Part shown: in pieces, positions 58,263 to 64,000 of the stretch
How positions within the stretch are numbered: the stretch's first letter is position 1
Layout of the letters: the number at the start of each line of letters is the position of its first letter
Assembly (NCBI GenBank): GCA_038501195.1
Contig: JBBPUQ010000001.1
Span: 3,906,001 to 3,970,000, forward strand
Reading direction: 5' to 3'
DNA length: 64,000 nucleotides
Source of the DNA: Nemania diffusa
Lineage: Eukaryota > Ascomycota > Sordariomycetes > Xylariales > Xylariaceae
The notes under the pieces: model-generated
The model's input: only the letters and a program-made list of their open reading frames with translations
The model's database searches: none
What the model was told of the DNA's origin: nothing
Translations under genes and position numbers: made by a program

Positions 58263-61200
58263 ATGCAAAAGCTCGCTGCCAACATGGGCATGCGTCACTG
58301 GAGCGATCGCATCCAGAGCCCCAGCTTTGGCATGTCCTCGAGGCCCAATATGAACATGACTCCCATGAACCCTCACCAGAAGACTGGCGCCCCGGGGGCC
58401 CCTCCTTTAAGTCCTTCACCCGCCGCCGACACGACTATTCACTTCACCTTCAATGTTCCGTTCGCCTCGGACCTCGCCGGTCCCAACACCGAAGAGATCC
58501 TACACGCCACCGGCGACTCGGTTCTTCGCTGGACGCATCCGGGAGACGCTCCCGATGACGTTCCCATATATGATCTGCCTGTGCATGCCCATAACCTCGC
58601 CACCCTGCAAAACCTCTGCCAGGAGCTTAGTAGAGGCCCTTTACCCATCGACGCTCATGTCATCTTGACCACGCCGAAACTCGTCAAAGGACAAGTCGTT
58701 ACTGTTTGGCTATCGGGTGCCCCGGAATTAGTTCACAAGAGCCGCGAGACTATACTGAGTGATACCCCATTGGCATTGGTATGCATACATACCAGTTAAT
58801 CCTGTGATATGACTTCATTTTGCTAAACTAGACCGTGTAGAGGTGCACTACCGTCGATGTGGATTACGGCTTGATCGTAGACTCTGCAGCTGGCGCGCTA
58901 AAGAAGCACGTCACGGATGCCCTCGATACCTTTGCTGCATTCTGCGGAGTCGACATTTTCATCTTGGGCCCAAAGCTTACCCCCACTGTTGATGGGCTAA
59001 ATGGCGACGTGGAGGTTATTCGTGATCAACGGTGGAGAGTTGCTATATACGGTGATGTTGAATCTACAGAACACGCGAAGACGCAAGTTCTCATCTTCAT
59101 TGACAAGCTGGTACGAATTGAGAGTGTAACTTCAGTCGCAGGCAGAAACTAACTTGAGCTATAGCTGGGACGAGAGGTCGACCGGTTCCATTTCGAGGGT
59201 ACTCTGCATCCTATTGTCTGCGGTCGATCCCGGAAAAATATTAAGCTGATTGAATCGGCAACGAACACGGCCATTTATTTCCCACCTTTCGCTCAGTTGT
59301 CTCGGTACTGCCCCCCCAATGCTAACCGCCGTAATCCGGACGAAATATTCATTACTGGCGAGAACCCTCAAGGTATCGAGTTGGCGAAACGCAAAATTCA
59401 CGATTTAGTAAGCCGAACAAAACTATTCATGAAGGACGCCCTCATCTCTCCTGCCAAGATTGATAGCATTCTACTTAACAGAATGGACAAGGTCCGAAAA
59501 ATCATGGAAGTTAATGGCGCGTACATTATGTTCCCGCCTCTTGCATCCCAACGCAATATGATTCGAGTACAAGGCGTCGAGGGACTTCAAATTGAGCGCA
59601 CTATGAAGGAAATTATGTCTCTAGTACGTAGCACTATACATACTAATTTGAATACTACTAACTACTATCAAGGCTGGGCAGTTTTATTACGCTTCTTGGT
59701 GGTTTCAGCAAGTCGGTGCTGTCCCTAGTATCCATGACATCCGGTCAATGCTTGGTGATATATGCTCGAACTCAGATGCAGATATCTCTTTTGATAAGAT
59801 GACCTTTACTATCACGGGATCCGATGATGCCGTCAAGTCTGCCTTGACTGTTCTTTCACAGACTGAACTTGTTACTATGGGAGCCCAGCAAATTCGTGTT
59901 AAGATCGAGCTTGCTAACGAGCACAAGGAGTTTGTCTCTGGTAAAAAGAACGGCAAGATCAATAAGATCATGACACAGAGTAAGTTGTTCTAAGCACATT
60001 TTAGGCACAATAGCTAATCGAGTTTCAGGCAATGTTCAAATTATCTTCGATAGTTTCCGAGAGTATAACTTCGATATTGACGTTATTGCACCGACCTATG
60101 ATTCGATGAAGCAAGGTATGAGCCTTGTCGAGCAGGAGATGCCAGCCTCTATCTCTTTTCATGTGCCTGATCAATATCATAAACGAATCATCGGTATTGG
60201 TGGGCAGCACATCCAACGGATCATGAAGAAACATTCTGTATTCGTCAAATTTTCAAATGCCATGGATCGAGGTAGGCAATGCATTTCCATTTTCTTAATC
60301 CACATGACTAACTATTTAATAGGTGGTATGGGGCGTGAAGATGATGACGTAAAGGTTGACAATGTGATCTGTCGTACTCCAGCCCGCAATGCTCAAAACT
60401 TGGAGTTGGTTAAGACTGAGATCCTAGACATGGTCGACAGGGCTGTGAGTAATTTTCTGGAAATTTCTAGCAATGTCTATTCTAACCGTGGCAATTACTA
60501 GCACTCCGAGTTTACGTCACAAATTGTACACGTCGACCGCTTGTATCACAGACAACTGATTGCTCGCCTTCAAGAGATTGAGGAATTAGAAAAGAATTGG
60601 AACTGCAAGATTGTCTTCCCGAGTACCGAGCAAGCAAGCGATGAGGTGACGGTAACTGGTCCTGAATGGCAAGTCCCTATGTGTGCTGATGCTTTTCTTG
60701 TAAGTAATGCTCTGACTGTACTATGGCGTGTGGATGATATAGTTTATGCTAATATTTCGAAAGGGTATGGTCCCCGAGACCCATGAGTTGGTTCTAAGTC
60801 GCACTCCGTCCTTGGTCAAATTCCTCGAGTCTACCGAATTCGTAAATGGGCTTGTTGGAAAATTGAAGACTCAGCATGAAGTTACGGTAGAAGTGCACGA
60901 GAACACCGAGGATAAAACCGAAGATGGGAGTCGTACTACAACTTTACTCTGGAAATTGACACAAAATAACAAGGGCGGTCTTCGTGATGCCATAGATTAT
61001 TTAATGCAACAATTCACTGCGGCCGATGTGGAGGTCAAGGTAGTGAAGGGAGCTCTTCCCCGTCCGAAATCAGACTCATTTGAAGACACGCTACAGTACT
61101 TCGACTCCAAACTGTTACAGCACGCACCTGCTACCGTCGGGACTGATTCGCCAACGAAGCCGGTATTTGGCGACGATATGACGCAGCAGCGACCGACGAC

Positions 61201-61591
61201 GCTGTTTGACAAGCTCCGGAAGCCGTCACAACTGCTCTCCTCGCTTGACCGCAGAAAGAACAGCTCACACTCTATGAATATGTTCTTCAAAGGGTCGAGC
61301 AACGTTTCTAAGTCGTCGTTGATTTCGATAGAATCGACTCGCAGCTTTAATGCTGACCGAAACCCCTGGAATGATAGCGGTGTCAATCTTCCAGATGAGG
61401 ACAATAGCCCATGGCCAACCCGGCAATTCGGTAACCATGGGTTTGATCACAAACTATCACCCAACAATATTCCCCATGGCGGCGATGTGACCCCCCGCCA
61501 CAACACGCGTGCGTCTGGTGACAGTGGGCGCCCATCTACTTCACACTCGACCAATTCAGGATACCCCGGTCCAATCGGACCTTTCCGTTAG
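58263..61591 (+). CDS. Multi-KH-domain RNA-binding protein
   Basis: Eight exons: 58,263-58,778, 58,841-59,110, 59,165-59,623, 59,673-59,979, 60,029-60,271, 60,323-60,444, 60,502-60,699 and 60,764-61,591. All introns are 49-64 bp GT-AG, and together they encode 980 residues. The N-terminal 60 residues are Met/Asn/Pro-rich and disordered. Several KH-like modules follow. The clearest has the GxxG loop in RIIGIGGQHIQRIMKKHSVF (Gly573-Gly576). Others contain VCGRSRKNIKLIESATNTAI (about 281-300) and SGKKNGKINKIMTQ (about 505-518); further repeats look degenerate. The last 150 residues are Ser/Asn/Pro/Gly-rich. KH domains bind single-stranded RNA. The arrangement recalls the fungal multi-KH group with yeast YLL032C and vigilin-like proteins, but the exact orthologue is uncertain. 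An in-frame ATG at 58,149 would add 38 hydrophobic Ser/Phe/Leu residues encoded by the CT-rich leader; it is judged untranslated. Every splice junction keeps frame. Confidence 0.88.
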
Positions 61592-63665
61592 ATTCCCATC
61601 TTTCTAGATGCTATACATGCAAATACCTCCGGCTGGATATACCCCTGGCGTGCATCGGTGGGCTATGGTTCTTATTTTCCCGCGGCCTATTCCCCGCAAT
61701 CCAAGTTCGTTGATTTGATGGGTTCTTCTGTTCTCTCTTTTTTCTTCCGTATTTTATCTCCCTTTCCCCGTTTGATTCCCCTCTGGAGGGTCGAGTGACG
61801 GCGAACCACCCGATTCCTAGTTGACGCTATATGCACGAATACACTGGATATGATACCACGACTTGCCTCTGGCAGCATAGGGCGTTGCAGATGAAGTAAG
61901 ATACCACACGATACCACAAAAGCACAGAAAAGTTGAATGAAGACGGATGAAAAATACCACAGTGGTTTATGTTTATTTTTATGGGCGTTTGGTTTTGTTT
62001 GTTTTGTTGCCCTGTTCAGCATCGTTGAGAGATTGTATTCCCATGTCATGGTTGGGCCCAGGACGTGATGGAAGGAAGCGCACTGGACAGTGGCGGTACG
62101 GTGTGGGCTGAAGGCGACAAGAAAGGCCTTTAAAGGGACACAAAGGAACGATGATGGGCAAGAGCATATCGAGTTTATACTACGGGTTCGGTTAGGTCGG
62201 CACTTGGGCCGGACCGAGGGCGAGTTAAGGCTGAAGAGGGGCACGGGAAAGGCTGCAAGAGGGGTTGATAGATTTGAACGCTAGGCTGCGGGGGATGCTG
62301 TGTGCGTGTACGATACAAAAGGCGGGAGACAGGCAATGATACCCTCTGGTTCTGATGGAGACGACTTGTTTGTGTATGGGTACTAGTGTGACTAGGAACG
62401 GGTCGGACCCAACTCTAATAGAGTGCGAATATCCAGAAATGATGCATCAATGAGGTGAATTAAGCGGGCAGACTTGAAGAGACCAAGGTGGTAACCTAAT
62501 CAGTTGGGCACCATTCGATGCAGCCAATGATACATGTCCATGTCCAGCATTGCTTGATAGACAGACTAGGCCAAGGAAGTTAAGTCACCGGGATAGATAG
62601 TATAATGCGGTCACACGAGACGTAGAAGCAAATAGGCGTACGTACATCTACACCTACACCTACACCTACACTTACACCCGCATATAGAACATGTCCCACG
62701 ACTGTTACCTAACTAATCCACATGTTATTATCATTGCCATACCAAGTATCAGGCTGTCTAAAGGCAAACGAGGGAAAGGGGCAAAATAGATGCAGGCTTC
62801 CGTGTGTCTTAGTCCCTTATCTACTATCTAACTACCTACCGGCTCGATTGATATTTGATATTTACTCTACACCACTGCTAGACTAGATACTAGTAGATAC
62901 GTATACGTATCGTACGTACTAAGAAACCTCCTAGGGTAAGTAATGATTGAGCCGATGCAGGAGAACTAGTCTAAGAAGGTACTTGGACCCTCTTATAGAG
63001 CTTGAGATGAAGAAGCTGACGAATATTTCATCATCTCTAGTATCAACAAGAACCAAGAGCCCAACCAAAAGCAAAAGCGAAACCAAAACCAAAACCAAAA
63101 CCAAGACCAAGACTAAGTCACCCAGCCACCAAGCAAGGAAGCAAGCAAGCAAGCAGTACTGAACAAGAAAAGATCTCCAACCTGAGCGCATATGCTTTTA
63201 TAGCCGCACCCTAACTCCCAACATTTCACTAGGATGCCGTGATAGGTAACTTATTCAGCCCCGGATCACCCACCCACTTTATACTCTCTCTCTCACACAC
63301 ACCAAATACACACACCAAATATATACACAGCAAATATAGAGTACACACGCTACATGCACACGCCATATTCACACACCACACGCAACACGCGTATCGCACA
63401 AACAAGTCTCTCCATCCATGTGGCAAACCAACCCGAGGCGAAGCAAACCAAATCACACCAAATCAAAACATTAGATAAGTAAATGAAAGGGGAACGAACC
63501 AAGCAGGGAGGAAGGAAGCACACGGACCGAGAAAAGGACAAATAGCCATCATATACTGACTACCGCAATTGAGAGCCACTCACTTGCTCACTCACTCACT
63601 CTCACTCAGCCATCTATCCATCCACATCGCTGCAACCTATCAATCAACGGACACACACCCCTGAC
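61592..63665. other. Intergenic with several simple repeats
   Basis: No gene is supported. It should include the 3' untranslated region of the KH gene and the promoter of the gene at 63,666. It carries microsatellites: CTACAC repeats (62,645-62,677), AACCAA repeats (63,076-63,108), CAAG repeats (63,132-63,153), a CACACAC/CAAATA-rich tract (63,290-63,390) and CACT repeats (63,575-63,607). Short frames overlapping these repeats are low-complexity by-products. Confidence 0.6.
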
Positions 63666-64000
63666 ATGTCGGCTGCCCCGCCCCCAGAGCACCGGGAGGA
63701 AGAGGAAGGGGAAGGGGAAGGGGAAGAGAACAACAACAATAACACCAACAACAACAACAGCGGCAACAGCAACAGCAACGACAACGACGACAACACGGCG
63801 GCCGCCAGTGCGCGGCCAGCGACCGACGACGCCGTCGACGACAGCGAGGACCTGCCCGACGACTTTGTCGACCTCCAGAAGTCGCTCAGCGCCGAGCGCC
63901 GTCGCCGGCAGAGCACGCAGACTAGCGGGATCCAGGACCTGCTGCCGTTCGCGTTCTCCCCGCTGATCCGCCCGCTCACCATCTCTGACCTCGAGAGCTG
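63666..64000 (+). CDS. Probable GNAT acetyltransferase, N-terminal part (runs off right edge)
   Basis: The first 111 codons of a gene cut by the window end. Residues 8-50 are low-complexity: a Glu/Gly stretch, then long Asn runs broken by Ser and Asp. An acidic segment follows (DDAVDDSEDLPDDFVDLQ, about residues 58-75). The last part, FAFSPLIRPLTISDLES, matches the opening of fungal GNAT acetyltransferases of the polyamine/arylalkylamine (Paa1-like) type, where RPLTISD begins the first strand before the ALE..AFP helix. That helix and the acetyl-CoA loop lie outside the window, so the family call is tentative. The start is the first ATG after a stretch of repeat-rich leader; GC content rises sharply from this point, which supports coding. 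Confidence 0.6.
   Translation, partial: MSAAPPPEHREEEEGEGEGEENNNNNTNNNNSGNSNSNDNDDNTAAASARPATDDAVDDSEDLPDDFVDLQKSLSAERRRRQSTQTSGIQDLLPFAFSPLIRPLTISDLES

Noticed and set aside
62931..63191. 86-codon frame with Leu/Val repeats
   Set aside because: Produced by the AACCAA microsatellite on the opposite strand.
63644..63982. 112-codon reverse-strand frame
   Set aside because: Shadow of the Asn/Ser/Asp-coding repeats of the GNAT-like gene on the + strand.

Overview
This window comes from the nuclear genome of a filamentous ascomycete (Pezizomycotina, most likely Sordariomycetes). The coding genes carry many 42-208 bp GT-AG introns with CTNAC-like branch sites. The proteins are fungal types: 2EXR, RRG7/DUF2034, MED21, an SDT1-like nucleotidase and a CYP68/503-like P450. 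The genome is sharply divided into GC-balanced gene blocks and extremely AT-rich blocks of the kind made by repeat-induced point mutation (RIP). No species can be named from this alone.

Layout. Positions 1 to about 30,600 are one unbroken AT-rich block with no credible gene, cut by the left window edge. Inside it a 237-bp direct-repeat pair (21,965-22,201 and 28,447-28,682), flanked by a matching 5-bp sequence, marks a decayed LTR retrotransposon of about 6.7 kb. There is also a diverged direct duplication near 19-20 kb and several simple-repeat tracts. The AT block ends abruptly near 30,600. From there to 53,085 is a gene block: NECAP-like endocytosis protein (+), an uncharacterised Gln/His-rich protein (-), a 2EXR protein (-), queuine tRNA-guanine transglycosylase (+), a cytochrome P450 with an in-frame stop near its C terminus (-), a small membrane protein (-), a charged uncharacterised protein (+), RRG7-like mitochondrial protein (-), Mediator subunit MED21 (+), pyrimidine 5'-nucleotidase (-) and an 889-residue disordered protein (+).

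A second AT-rich island (53,088-55,998) is bounded by 40-bp terminal inverted repeats (37 of 40 identical, all three differences being C-to-T/G-to-A type) and TA dinucleotides, so it is best read as a RIP-mutated Tc1/mariner-type DNA transposon. After a 2.3-kb gene-poor stretch full of TAGGTA/TACCTA motifs comes an eight-exon multi-KH RNA-binding protein gene (+, 58,263-61,591), then simple-repeat-rich intergenic DNA, and the first 111 codons of a probable GNAT acetyltransferase running off the right edge.

The genes do not form one pathway. Most are housekeeping functions (endocytosis, tRNA modification, transcription, nucleotide salvage, mitochondrial upkeep, RNA binding) placed between RIP-silenced transposon remains. 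Exon models were built by hand from splice consensus, reading frame and family similarity recalled from knowledge. No database search was possible.
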